Shown here: positions 43,635 to 52,661 of the stretch, in pieces
How positions within the stretch are numbered: position 1 is the stretch's first letter
Layout of the letters: every line of letters begins with the position of its first letter
Assembly: GCA_023228945.1 (NCBI GenBank)
Contig: JALOAI010000011.1
Span: forward strand, 1-64,000
DNA: 64,000 nt
From: Pigmentiphaga sp.
GTDB lineage: Bacteria; Pseudomonadota; Gammaproteobacteria; Burkholderiales; Burkholderiaceae_B
Direction: 5' to 3'
The notes under the pieces: model-generated
What the model saw: only the letters and a program-made list of their open reading frames with translations
Told to the model about the DNA's origin: nothing
The model's database searches: none
Program-made: the position numbers and the translations under genes

Positions 43635-44660
43635 CTATTGATTGAGCGTGGCGTCCCGTATAGTGCTTAGGTTGTGCCGCATCATGTCGATATAGGTTGC
43701 AGCATCGCCGTCTTCTGTTGACAGTGCGTCGGAGTATAGTTTTCCACCAACTTTCATACCCGTTTCGTTGGCTATTTGTTGGATCAATTGAGGGTTGCTG
43801 ATGTTCTCCACGAACAGGGCCGATGCTTGCTGCTGCTTGATCTGCTGTATCAGCCTTGCAACGGTCTGTGCAGATGCTTCCGAGCCGGTGCTGGCACCCT
43901 GCGGCGCCAAGAATTGAAACCCATACTCCTGTGCCAGATAGCCGAAGGCGTCATGAGATGTGATGACCGTGCGCTTATCTAACGGGATTTCGCTGACCAG
44001 AGCCTCAAGGTCTTTTTCCAGCATAATGAGCTTGGCATCATACGATTTTGCATTCTCCCGATAGCTAGGGCAGCCCCCTGGGTCAGCGGTGCAAAATGCC
44101 TCGGCGATATTGTTGACATAAATTCGAGCGTTTGGCACGGACTGCCATGCATGCGGGTCATATTCGCCGTGACTGTGATTGTGACCGCCCGTATGCGAGT
44201 CATAGTGATGGTGTGTGTGCCCGCCATGCTTGTCATCATGCTTATGATTTTTATGGTGATGGTGGTCGTCATGGTGCTGATCGTTGGAGTGATCATGGTC
44301 ATCGTCATGCGCGTTGCGCAATAGCTGGATGCCCTCGGTAAGTTCGATGACCTTGGCGGTACTGCCGCTTGCCTGAATGAGGCGTCCCAGAAACCCTTCA
44401 AAATTTGCTCCATTGGCAAATACCAGGTCGGCATTCTTGACGGCTGTTACATCAATAGGCCGCGGTTCATACGTGTGTGCATCATTGTTGGGTCCGACTA
44501 GTGTTGTCAAAGCGATGCGGTCACCACCGACGTTCTCGGCGAAATCACTGATGATAGAAAACGTCGAGACCACTTTAAGGTCGCTCGCGGTAGCCAAGGG
44601 CGATGCGAGCAGCGTCACAGCGACGCTGGTGAGGGTGACAAGTTTGTTGAATCGGAACAT
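43635..44660 (-). CDS. znuA: ZnuA-like metal-binding protein with His-rich loop
   Basis: 341 residues. The signal peptide ends TATA-S. This is the cluster A-1 substrate-binding fold: VVSTFSIISDFAENVGGDRI, ligand-type His in DAHTYEPRP (about 60-68), DPHAW (168-172) and TSHDAFGYLAQEYG. A loop at about 118-164 has more than 15 histidines, the mark of zinc-specific ZnuA. It is transcribed away from two Zur-like palindromes. No ABC permease or ATPase partner is in the window, so it must use one elsewhere or act alone. Confidence 0.9.
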   Translation of the reverse strand: MFRFNKLVTLTSVAVTLLASPLATASDLKVVSTFSIISDFAENVGGDRIALTTLVGPNNDAHTYEPRPIDVTAVKNADLVFANGANFEGFLGRLIQASGSTAKVIELTEGIQLLRNAHDDDHDHSNDQHHDDHHHHKNHKHDDKHGGHTHHHYDSHTGGHNHSHGEYDPHAWQSVPNARIYVNNIAEAFCTADPGGCPSYRENAKSYDAKLIMLEKDLEALVSEIPLDKRTVITSHDAFGYLAQEYGFQFLAPQGASTGSEASAQTVARLIQQIKQQQASALFVENISNPQLIQQIANETGMKVGGKLYSDALSTEDGDAATYIDMMRHNLSTIRDATLNQ

Positions 44661-44781
44661 GCCAATCTTCCTTTGATGATGAGGTTCGCAAAAATGATGT
44701 GATTGCCACCAGAGTTTCGGATGCGATCAGACCCGAACCTCAGCAGCCTGTAGAGATGGAGAAATCCCTATTCCGTATATT

Positions 44782-44815
44782 ATGTTATAACATTGCATTT
44801 GTTACGTTATAACAT
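44782..44815. promoter_or_regulatory. Two Zur-like boxes in the divergent zinc promoter
   Basis: ATGTTATAACAT (44782-44793) is a perfect 12-bp palindrome. ACGTTATAACAT (44804-44815) is a near copy exactly 22 bp downstream. Both carry the GTTATAAC core of proteobacterial Zur operators. They lie between znuA and the TonB receptor gene, so zinc-bound Zur would repress both directions. Confidence 0.75.
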
Positions 44816-44837
44816 TACATATGAAGCGGAGCTAAGA

Positions 44838-46979
44838 ATGAACAAGAACACAGCCAGACCGTATCAAGATAGGTGGGTCACAGTACGGTTGATGGTGTTG
44901 GCTGCGACACTCTGCACAGCCTTTGAGGCGCAGGCCGCCGAGACAGAAGCGACAGTGATGGGCGGCAGCCAGGCCACCGCGCCATCATCACGTGCCGCCG
45001 TTTCCGCCCAGACTCAACCGGTTGAATTGAACCCGATCGTGGTGACGGCAACACGCAATGTGCAGCTTCTTGATGAGGTTGCATCTTCCATGGAGGTGGT
45101 CGAGGGCCATGTGCTGGAAGAGACAGTGGGCAATTCTTTCCTTGATCAACTCAAGAAGAATGCCAGTGTGGATGTCATTCAATATCCGAACGGTTTGGCC
45201 GGCGTGGGCTTGCGCGGCATGCGCCCCAATTTCGAGTTCACCATCAACCCGCGCACCTTGGTGCTGATTGACGGGCGCCCTTCGGGTTCCACCAGTTTCA
45301 CCACGCTGTCGCCCGAAAGTATTGAGCGCGTTGAAGTGCTCAAAGGGCCGGCCTCATCGCTATATGGCGCGTCGGCCATGGGCGGGGTGGTCAATATCAT
45401 CACCCGTCGTTCCACTGGCCCGATAGGGGGCAGCGTGAGTCTGGGATATGGTTCCTTCGACACCCGTCAGGCCGACGTGGCGCTAGGCGGATCCTTGTCT
45501 GACCGAACCGACTTTGACCTGGCCGTCGGCTATGTGAACCAGAATGGCGAGTTTCGCACGGGCGGTGGTGACAAGCGACCTAACAGTGATTTCAGTCGGA
45601 TATCGGGCAAGGCGCGGCTGGGCAGCGACTTGACTGACATGGTCAGGGTCGATGTGACACTGGACTGGGCCGATCTGAGCAACAATGCGCCTGGCCCGCT
45701 TAGTTTCGATCCGCCCAATGCGTCGGCGAACGAAACCAGCCGGTTCGGAGGCGATGTCAGATTGACGCTGACGCCGCGCGACCATGAAATCACCGCCGTG
45801 GCTTATGCGTCCCGTGAAAATTACAACTATTTCACGGTGCCGGCGCAAGCGCCCCGGTATCGTTCCAGCCGTACTGAATCGAGCTATGTGGGCCTGCAAC
45901 TGCAGGATGTCTGGAGCCTGAGCGACCGCATGACCCTGACCTATGGCTTGGACTGGCAGCGTGTTGAGGCAGACCGTTTTTCCTTCAACGCGGCGGGGCA
46001 GAGCTTGGCTCCCTATAGCCCCAATGAACGACGCGACAGCCGGGGTGTTTTCGCAGAGTGGGGCAGCAAGTGGCTGGACGATAGACTGATCCTCACACTG
46101 GGCGGCAGGGTCGACTGGATCGACGCCAGCACACGCACCACGCCTTACAAGGACTCCTTCACGCCTGGTTCGTCCAGCTTCACCAGCTTTAATCCTCGTG
46201 GTGGCGTGGTCTACAAGCTGACAGATCAATGGCGGGTGCACGGCTCCGCCGGTACGGCCTTCGCGCCGCCGCAAGGCAGCGAACTGGCTGGCGAAAACGT
46301 GGAGTACGCCGGTATTCAGCGACGGCTGAGCATTGGCAACGTGGCTTTGAGTCCCGAGCGAAATAGAAGCTGGGATCTAGGTGTGGGCTACACCAGCGGC
46401 TACCTGGATGCCGATCTGACCTATTTCAATTCGCGCATCCGCGACCGTATCCGTTCAGTCATTGTCAGTGAAACGCCCACAGAACGTATCAGCAGCTATG
46501 AAAACGCTAATGAATCCCGTATGCGCGGCATTGAGGCCAGACTGGCGCTGGATGCGGGCAGGTTGTTTGGCCTGCCCGCCGGGCGGGTGGGAGTGTCCAG
46601 CAGTTTGACCCGCTTGATACAAGCTGAAGATTTCGATGCCAGCGGTCCGGTACCCATACGCAATGTGGCCAAGTGGAAGGGCAACGTGTCTCTGACTGTC
46701 AGTGATGGCCAGCAATGGTGGGCGACGCTGACTGCGCGTCATGTGGATGTGCGCTATGACAATGACAACAGTCAGGGTCGCATCTACACCAATGGCCGCG
46801 GCGGGTTGTTCGAGAACGAACCTTTTACCGTGGTGGATTTCAGCGCCCGCTGGAAGATTACGCGCAACGACACGCTGCGCTTCGATGTCTCCAATCTGTT
46901 CGATCGTGATTACTACGAAAAGGCTGATTACACCATGCCGGGCCGTGCGTTCTATCTGCGTTATACAAGGGCGCTGTAA
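44838..46979 (+). CDS. TonB-dependent receptor, putative zinc receptor
   Basis: 713 residues from ATG 44838. A signal peptide ends near EAQA-AET. A TonB-box ELNPIVVTATR lies near 65, followed by the plug domain (VLEETVGNSFLDQLKKNASV, RGMRPNFEFTINPR) and a barrel ending AFYLRYTRAL. It is divergent from znuA behind Zur-like boxes and first in an operon with ExbB-like, DUF2149 and CobN-like genes. That is the same arrangement as the Zur-controlled PA1922-PA1925 set of Pseudomonas aeruginosa (established knowledge), so zinc is the likely cargo. Confidence 0.88.
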   Translation: MNKNTARPYQDRWVTVRLMVLAATLCTAFEAQAAETEATVMGGSQATAPSSRAAVSAQTQPVELNPIVVTATRNVQLLDEVASSMEVVEGHVLEETVGNSFLDQLKKNASVDVIQYPNGLAGVGLRGMRPNFEFTINPRTLVLIDGRPSGSTSFTTLSPESIERVEVLKGPASSLYGASAMGGVVNIITRRSTGPIGGSVSLGYGSFDTRQADVALGGSLSDRTDFDLAVGYVNQNGEFRTGGGDKRPNSDFSRISGKARLGSDLTDMVRVDVTLDWADLSNNAPGPLSFDPPNASANETSRFGGDVRLTLTPRDHEITAVAYASRENYNYFTVPAQAPRYRSSRTESSYVGLQLQDVWSLSDRMTLTYGLDWQRVEADRFSFNAAGQSLAPYSPNERRDSRGVFAEWGSKWLDDRLILTLGGRVDWIDASTRTTPYKDSFTPGSSSFTSFNPRGGVVYKLTDQWRVHGSAGTAFAPPQGSELAGENVEYAGIQRRLSIGNVALSPERNRSWDLGVGYTSGYLDADLTYFNSRIRDRIRSVIVSETPTERISSYENANESRMRGIEARLALDAGRLFGLPAGRVGVSSSLTRLIQAEDFDASGPVPIRNVAKWKGNVSLTVSDGQQWWATLTARHVDVRYDNDNSQGRIYTNGRGGLFENEPFTVVDFSARWKITRNDTLRFDVSNLFDRDYYEKADYTMPGRAFYLRYTRAL

Positions 46980-46981
46980 TC

Positions 46982-47536
46982 ATGTCTTTGAAATTGATAT
47001 TGGAGCAACTTGCTCAATTCCTGTTTCAGCCAGTCTTGGCCTTGCTGGTGGTGCTGGTGGTGTGGACGCTGGTGGCGCTGGGCATGTTTGTGCGCAGCCT
47101 GGTGAGCCGACGACGCGGACGCAGACCGGCTGTGGGCCGATTCACAGCGCAGATCAATATCGTTGCGGTTGGCGAGACGACCGATGCCGACCTGCGCATC
47201 GAGCGCGTGCTGGCCCAAGCCGAGCACGACAGCCTGCGCAGCCTGAACGCTGTGCGCTTCGCCGTACGCGCCGGCCCTTCTCTGGGCCTGATGGGTACGC
47301 TAATTCCCATGGCGGCGGCGTTGAGCGGTCTGGCGCGCGGGGATTTTCCAGCCCTTGCCGAGCATATGGTGGTGGCGTTTTCTGCCACGATTGTCGGCAT
47401 TGCCATCGGCGTGGTAGCGCATGTGATCGCCATGGTGCGCGAGGGTTGGCAGCGCCAAGACCTGGACGACATTCGCCTGCATGCCGAGCAGGTGTTGCGA
47501 GCGCACGAGACGACCGCACAAAAGGCGGTCGCATGA
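46982..47536 (+). CDS. ExbB/TolQ/MotA-family proton channel subunit
   Basis: 184 residues. Three helices lie at about 16-40, 95-118 and 127-150, with VRAGPSLGLMGTLIPMAAAL and AFSATIVGIAIGVVAHVIAM as family motifs. It starts 2 nt after the receptor gene. It would power the neighbouring receptor or the CobN-like protein. No ExbD or TonB gene is adjacent; the DUF2149 protein may take that place. Confidence 0.88.
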   Translation: MSLKLILEQLAQFLFQPVLALLVVLVVWTLVALGMFVRSLVSRRRGRRPAVGRFTAQINIVAVGETTDADLRIERVLAQAEHDSLRSLNAVRFAVRAGPSLGLMGTLIPMAAALSGLARGDFPALAEHMVVAFSATIVGIAIGVVAHVIAMVREGWQRQDLDDIRLHAEQVLRAHETTAQKAVA

Positions 47537-47889
47537 AATCCCGCCTGCGCTTTACCCGCCCACGGTCGGATATCAGCCGTCACGACGACCCACTGTCAGG
47601 AGTGGCCAATCTCTTTGATGCCAGCCTGGCCTTCATCGTGGCCATGGCGCTCGCACTCTTTTCCGTACTGGGTTCGACCGACATGCTCAGCGCTGACGCC
47701 AGTTGGACGCTGACACGCACGACGGCGGACGGCGAACTTGAGGTCGTCACCAAAGATCAGCAGCAGATCAAGGTGGAGCGTGTCTCCGACCGCAAGCTGT
47801 CGGGACAGGGCGAGCGCCTGGGGACGGCGTATCGCCTGCCAGATGGGCAAGTCGTATACGTGCCGGAACAAGACAACGAAAAGCCTTGA
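47533..47889 (+). CDS. DUF2149 single-helix protein
   Basis: 118 residues from ATG 47533, overlapping the ExbB-like gene by 4 nt. One membrane helix at about 27-47 (NLFDASLAFIVAMALALF) is followed by a periplasmic domain ending QVVYVPEQDNEKP. The topology equals ExbD/TolR, including an aspartate in the helix (FDASLAF), so it may be the second half of a proton-driven motor. That is inference. Confidence 0.8.
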   Translation: MKSRLRFTRPRSDISRHDDPLSGVANLFDASLAFIVAMALALFSVLGSTDMLSADASWTLTRTTADGELEVVTKDQQQIKVERVSDRKLSGQGERLGTAYRLPDGQVVYVPEQDNEKP

Positions 47890-47898
47890 GGGATAGTT

Positions 47899-50800
47899 AT
47901 GTTTTTAAGCAACGCAAACCGCAGGGCTGGCCGGCGGATTTTTTCATGGTTATGGATAAGCGTGTTTTGCTTGCTGTGCCTTTGGCCTGCTGCGTACGCC
48001 CAAGCCGCAGGCCCGCGCATCGCCGTCATTTCCATCGAACTGGCGCAGCAACCGACGCTGATGCGCGAGGCGGCGGCGCGTCAGGCATCCAACATGCAAA
48101 TCGACCTGTTTGGCTTGGGGGGCGGGCATCTGCCTTCGCTTGATGGCGTCCGGCTGGAAAACTACGACCTTGTTGTAGTCGAAGGGATAGGACCCCGACT
48201 GGCGCAATACCGTACCCGTCTGGATGAGGCCGCACGGCATACCAAAGTACTGGTGCTGAATGGGCAAGAGTGGGTGCAGGGAAACGTGGATCGGGCGACG
48301 GTGCCTGACGCCATCACGTATTGGCGCAACGCCACGGCGGACAATTACACCTATTTATTCGATTACTTGGGTGCCCGTCTGCTCGGGCTGGACAGATCCG
48401 TCGCGGCGCCGGTCGAATATGCCGAGCACGCTTATTACCATCCCGACCATGCGGATGGCTTTACCGACCTGCAAGCCTATCTGGACTGGATGGGGCATCG
48501 CCACGCCGATGCCGCTGAACGCCCGCGCGTGGGCATCGTGTTCTACCGCAGTCTGGCGTTGGCTGGGAACACGGCTGTGATCGATGAACTGATCTCGGAA
48601 ACCGAAAACCAGGGCGGCTTGCCGGTGGCGCTTTGGCGCAGCGGCAGCCGGGATTCCTTGCGCGGTTTGCGCGACCAGGCGGGGCGCCCGGGGGTGGATG
48701 CCCTGATTCTGTGTGCCAGTCAGATTGATTACGCCGATCATCAAGCCGGGATAAAAGAAGCCCAGGAGCTGGGCGTCGCGGTGTTGAACTGCGCGACCGA
48801 TTACAGCCGCACGCCCGATGAATGGCGCGCCGACCTGGGCGGATTCGCGCCCGACCGCAGCGGCCAACTGGCCATGAGCGAAGTCAGCGGCATCGTTGAG
48901 CCCATGATGGTGGGCGCGCGCGTCGTGCATGGCGATGGCGCTGTGCGTCACGAGGCGCTACCTGGACAAGTGGCCTGGCGCGTGGCGCGGGCGATGTCCT
49001 GGGCGCGATTATATCGTCTGTCCAATGCCGACAAGCGTGTGGTGATTACCTACCACAGCGAAGCGGCGGATCGCGCCGACGTGGGCAGTGATCCCGATAC
49101 GTATCTGGATGCCCAGGCCAGTCTGGCTGCGTTGTTGCGGCGGCTGCGGGATGAGGGCTACGACGTGGGTGAAGATCCCCTGCCTGACGCGCAAACGCTG
49201 GCGCGTCGCATGGCGGATGATGGCGGCAATATCAGCGCGGGCTTGTGGGGCGTTGCTGGTTATCAGGATGAATTGGATACCCAGGCTTTGAAGGCGCAGG
49301 CGGAACTGGATCGGCGCCTGAAAGACGGCAGCGCGGTGGCCATTCCTGAAGCGCAGTATCTGGAATGGTATGCGCAACTGCCGCTGGCTCTGCGTGAGCA
49401 AAGCGAGGCCCATTGGGGGCCGCCACCGGGCAGGCTGATGGTGCATACGGACGAGACCGGCGCGCGCGCTATTGTCATCCCCTTGCTGCGCTTCGGCAAG
49501 GTGGCACTGGCGCCGCACCCGGTCTGGGGCTATCTGCAGGATGCTGGTGCCTTGTCTTCCACTGGTGCCTTGCCGCCGCATCATCAATACATCGCTTTCT
49601 ACCTTTGGATGGCGAAAGGCTGGCAGGCTGATGCCTATCTGCCGATCTTCACGCAGATTTCTCTGATGCCGGGCAAGCAGCAAGGCCCCGCGCACGACGA
49701 CTGGATAGGGCGGTTGATCGGAAACCTGCCCCACATACAGCCCACGCCCTTGCAGGCCAACGGCGGCATTGGCAACAAGCGCCGGGCCAATGCCGTGACG
49801 CTGGGTTTCATGCCGCCGTTGATGCGCGGCGGCTTGCCGCCGATGCTGAAGGACTTGCGCGATGGTCTGGCGGTGGCGTCACAAGCGTCGGGTGCGGATC
49901 AGCAGGCAGCCCAGCAGGCGCTGCGGCTGGCGGCATCAGCGCATGAGCGGGCGCTGGGACTCGACACCGTATCGGCGGCATGGCCGAAACTGGAAGTCGC
50001 GTTGAACACTTATCTTGACGAAGTGGCCGCCGCCGTCATGCCGGTGGGCGGGCATGTGCTGGGCCAGGCGCCTGACGTGGCAATTACCGCCGGTATGGTG
50101 CATGCCATGCTGCAGATCGATGGATCTGACGCGCCCGATGAAGACGCCGTGCATGCGGCGTTGCAAGGCGACGTCGCCGGGCTCGATGCACAGCAGCTTG
50201 CGCGCATACAGGATTACGCGGCCCGCATCGCCACCGCCCCGCGTGAAATGGATGCTGTGCTGCAAGCCTTGTCAGGCGGCTATATCGAGCCTGGCCCTAT
50301 GGCGGACGCCGTGCGCAATCCGGATGCCTTGCCGCCGGGGCGCAACCCCTATACCTTGGCTACGCGCAGCTTGCCGACACGGGAATCATGGGAAATCGGC
50401 GCGCGGTTGGCCGACGAGCTGATCGAGGCCTATCGCCAGGAACACGGCAGCGTGCCGCGCAAAGTGGCTTTTGTGCTGTGGTCGGGCGAATCCACACAGA
50501 ACGAGGTGGCGATTGAAGCCCAGATTCTGCGCCTGCTTGGCGCACGTCCTGTCTGGAATCCACGTGGCGAAGTCATTGACGTGACGCTGGACGACCGTGC
50601 AAGTCTGGGGCGGCCGCGTGTGGATGTGCTGGTCACGACGTCTGGCACCTATCGTGATCACTTCCGGGACAAGATTGCCATGCTGGCCAAAGCGGCCCGG
50701 CTGGCGGCTCAGGCGCGTGAAGAAGACAACGCCGTGTATCTGCACAGCCAGGCCCAGGCGCAGCGTTTGCGCGCAGAGGGCGTGGATGCGAAAACCGCCG

Positions 50801-51792
50801 CGCAACAGTCGATGCGGCGCACCTATTCCACGGCGCCAGGCGCCTACTCGCCTTCAACGCAATTCGCCATCCGCGCCGGCGCCGAATGGGACGATGCCCG
50901 TTTGTCACGCTTGTATACGGACAGGCTAGGCCATGCCTATGGCGAGAGCGAACATGGCGCAATAGATGCGGCTGGCTTCATCGCTCAGCTTTCCAGCGTG
51001 GAAGCCGCTGTGTTCAGCCGCAGCTCGAACGCCTATGGCTTGCTCGATACCAGCATGCCTGCTGCTTATCTGGGCGGCATCAGCAACGCGGTGCGCGAAC
51101 ATACCGGCCGTCAGATCAGCAACTATGTTGCCGATATGAAAGCCTCGCATACCGGCCAAGCGCATCTGGAACCCCTGGCGCGCACCTTCGGCCGGGAATT
51201 GCAATCGCGCTATTTCAATCCCGAATGGATACGCGCCATGCAGGACAGCGGCTACAACGGCGCGCGCTACATGGCCGACCTGCCTGCTCACATGCTGTTG
51301 TGGGATATCACTACGCCGCAACTAGTCGACGACGCCGATTGGGCTGAAGTGAAGGCCGTCTACGTCGATGACAAGCATGGCATGGACATGGAAGAGTATT
51401 TCGAGCGGCACAACCCGTATGCGCACCAACATCTGCTGGAAACCCTGCTGGACGCCATTGACCGAGGTGCCTGGCAGGCGGACGACGTCGATCGCGTGCA
51501 ACTGGAGCAGGCGCTTGCTCAGAGCGTCGATCAGCACGGCTCGGATTGTGCCTTGCCCTCGTGCGGAAATGCGCAGCACGTAGCGATGGAACATCCCGCA
51601 CCCGCTCTTGCTGCTCCAGTCACCGCGGGGGCACCAGATGAGCCGTCGTCGGCAGCAGCGAATGTGGAAGGCTTTGCGCTGGAGCCGCGCCCCGCCACAC
51701 CGATTCAACCCGTGCAACAGGAGATCTGGCTGTGGCTGCTGGCTGCGGCGGTGCTGTTTGCCGTGGGTGGGATATTGCGGCCTCGTTGGTGA
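47899..51792 (+). CDS. Exported CobN-like chelatase-family protein
   Basis: 1297 residues. This is the CobN/magnesium chelatase H family: RIAVISIELAQQPTLMREAA, VIDELISETENQGGLPVALW, EALPGQVAWRVARAMSWARL, FVLWSGESTQNEVAIEAQIL and DKHGMDMEEYFERHNPYAHQ. Unlike cobaltochelatase it has a signal peptide (ending YAQA-AGP, about residues 1-38) and a C-terminal membrane helix (IWLWLLAAAVLFAVGGIL) close to the end, so most of it should be periplasmic. No cobalamin genes are nearby; a role in metal release or uptake for the TonB system is inference. Confidence 0.85.
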   Translation: MFLSNANRRAGRRIFSWLWISVFCLLCLWPAAYAQAAGPRIAVISIELAQQPTLMREAAARQASNMQIDLFGLGGGHLPSLDGVRLENYDLVVVEGIGPRLAQYRTRLDEAARHTKVLVLNGQEWVQGNVDRATVPDAITYWRNATADNYTYLFDYLGARLLGLDRSVAAPVEYAEHAYYHPDHADGFTDLQAYLDWMGHRHADAAERPRVGIVFYRSLALAGNTAVIDELISETENQGGLPVALWRSGSRDSLRGLRDQAGRPGVDALILCASQIDYADHQAGIKEAQELGVAVLNCATDYSRTPDEWRADLGGFAPDRSGQLAMSEVSGIVEPMMVGARVVHGDGAVRHEALPGQVAWRVARAMSWARLYRLSNADKRVVITYHSEAADRADVGSDPDTYLDAQASLAALLRRLRDEGYDVGEDPLPDAQTLARRMADDGGNISAGLWGVAGYQDELDTQALKAQAELDRRLKDGSAVAIPEAQYLEWYAQLPLALREQSEAHWGPPPGRLMVHTDETGARAIVIPLLRFGKVALAPHPVWGYLQDAGALSSTGALPPHHQYIAFYLWMAKGWQADAYLPIFTQISLMPGKQQGPAHDDWIGRLIGNLPHIQPTPLQANGGIGNKRRANAVTLGFMPPLMRGGLPPMLKDLRDGLAVASQASGADQQAAQQALRLAASAHERALGLDTVSAAWPKLEVALNTYLDEVAAAVMPVGGHVLGQAPDVAITAGMVHAMLQIDGSDAPDEDAVHAALQGDVAGLDAQQLARIQDYAARIATAPREMDAVLQALSGGYIEPGPMADAVRNPDALPPGRNPYTLATRSLPTRESWEIGARLADELIEAYRQEHGSVPRKVAFVLWSGESTQNEVAIEAQILRLLGARPVWNPRGEVIDVTLDDRASLGRPRVDVLVTTSGTYRDHFRDKIAMLAKAARLAAQAREEDNAVYLHSQAQAQRLRAEGVDAKTAAQQSMRRTYSTAPGAYSPSTQFAIRAGAEWDDARLSRLYTDRLGHAYGESEHGAIDAAGFIAQLSSVEAAVFSRSSNAYGLLDTSMPAAYLGGISNAVREHTGRQISNYVADMKASHTGQAHLEPLARTFGRELQSRYFNPEWIRAMQDSGYNGARYMADLPAHMLLWDITTPQLVDDADWAEVKAVYVDDKHGMDMEEYFERHNPYAHQHLLETLLDAIDRGAWQADDVDRVQLEQALAQSVDQHGSDCALPSCGNAQHVAMEHPAPALAAPVTAGAPDEPSSAAANVEGFALEPRPATPIQPVQQEIWLWLLAAAVLFAVGGILRPRW

Positions 51793-52034
51793 GCGGTCAA
51801 ATTTTAAGCTGAGGCTTCTCAGTCTATGCGGGCGCACCAGGACGTTCTGCTACGCATCAGACTAATGTCCTGAGTCCTGTCAGCATGCATTGTGTGTCTG
51901 CCCGTGTGCTGTAATTAAGCATGCGCCGATAGCTATTAGGGCTTTAGATGGCTGTCTGGCGCTGATAATGCCTCCGTAGTTAATTCGGTGTGGTCTGGGA
52001 GTTCGCGCGCACTTCAAAAAGAGGTTGAAACACA
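51793..52034. other. Intergenic region between the CobN-like and DUF1007 genes
   Basis: 242 bp with moderate AT content. No Zur-like palindrome or tRNA was found. It probably carries a separate promoter for the DUF1007/NicO pair. Confidence 0.45.
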
Positions 52035-52661
52035 TTGAACAAACGACTTCTATTGCTGATTCTGATGTTTGCATCGGTTAGTGTGCAAGCCCACCCGCAC
52101 GCATGGATTGACGTGCGCAGCACTATTGTCATGTCCGCCGAGGGGCTGATCTCGGCAATCGAAGAAGAATGGCTGTTTGACGATCTGTACAGCGCCGCGG
52201 TGGTTGATGGATTCAAGAATGACAGCCCAGGTAGGGCAGCGACCGTGCGGGACTTCGCGCCCGAAGTCATCAAGAACCTGGAACCCCACGGTTATTTTAT
52301 GCGTGTGACGGTGGATGATCGCCCGATTAAGTTGAACACCGTCACGGAATACAAAAGCGAAATGAAGGGGTCGCAGCTCTTGCTATCCTTCACCGCACCG
52401 CTTTCCGAGCCGGTCGGTCCCACGCGCTACGCTGTCAGCTTCGCGGTCTACGATCCGACCTACTACATCCACATGGCTCACCCCGTCCAGCAGCCACCTA
52501 CCCTACGGAACTGGAAGCAAACAAATTGTGGGGCGCGGGTGGAGCAGGCAAATCCGTCCGCCGAGGATTTCGCCCGCGCCTTTTCCCTCGATCAAGGGGC
52601 GTCGCCTCAATACGATTTGGGCCATTTGTTTGCGGAGAAGGTGCGTATTCAATGCGAGTAG
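52035..52661 (+). CDS. DUF1007 family periplasmic protein
   Basis: 208 residues, starting at TTG 52035 with AGAGG upstream. The signal peptide ends VQA-HPHAW, giving a mature N-terminus with the HPHAWID motif of DUF1007. It accompanies NicO/RcnA-type transporters in many bacteria and probably presents the metal to them. It overlaps the next gene by 10 nt. Confidence 0.85.
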   Translation: MNKRLLLLILMFASVSVQAHPHAWIDVRSTIVMSAEGLISAIEEEWLFDDLYSAAVVDGFKNDSPGRAATVRDFAPEVIKNLEPHGYFMRVTVDDRPIKLNTVTEYKSEMKGSQLLLSFTAPLSEPVGPTRYAVSFAVYDPTYYIHMAHPVQQPPTLRNWKQTNCGARVEQANPSAEDFARAFSLDQGASPQYDLGHLFAEKVRIQCE

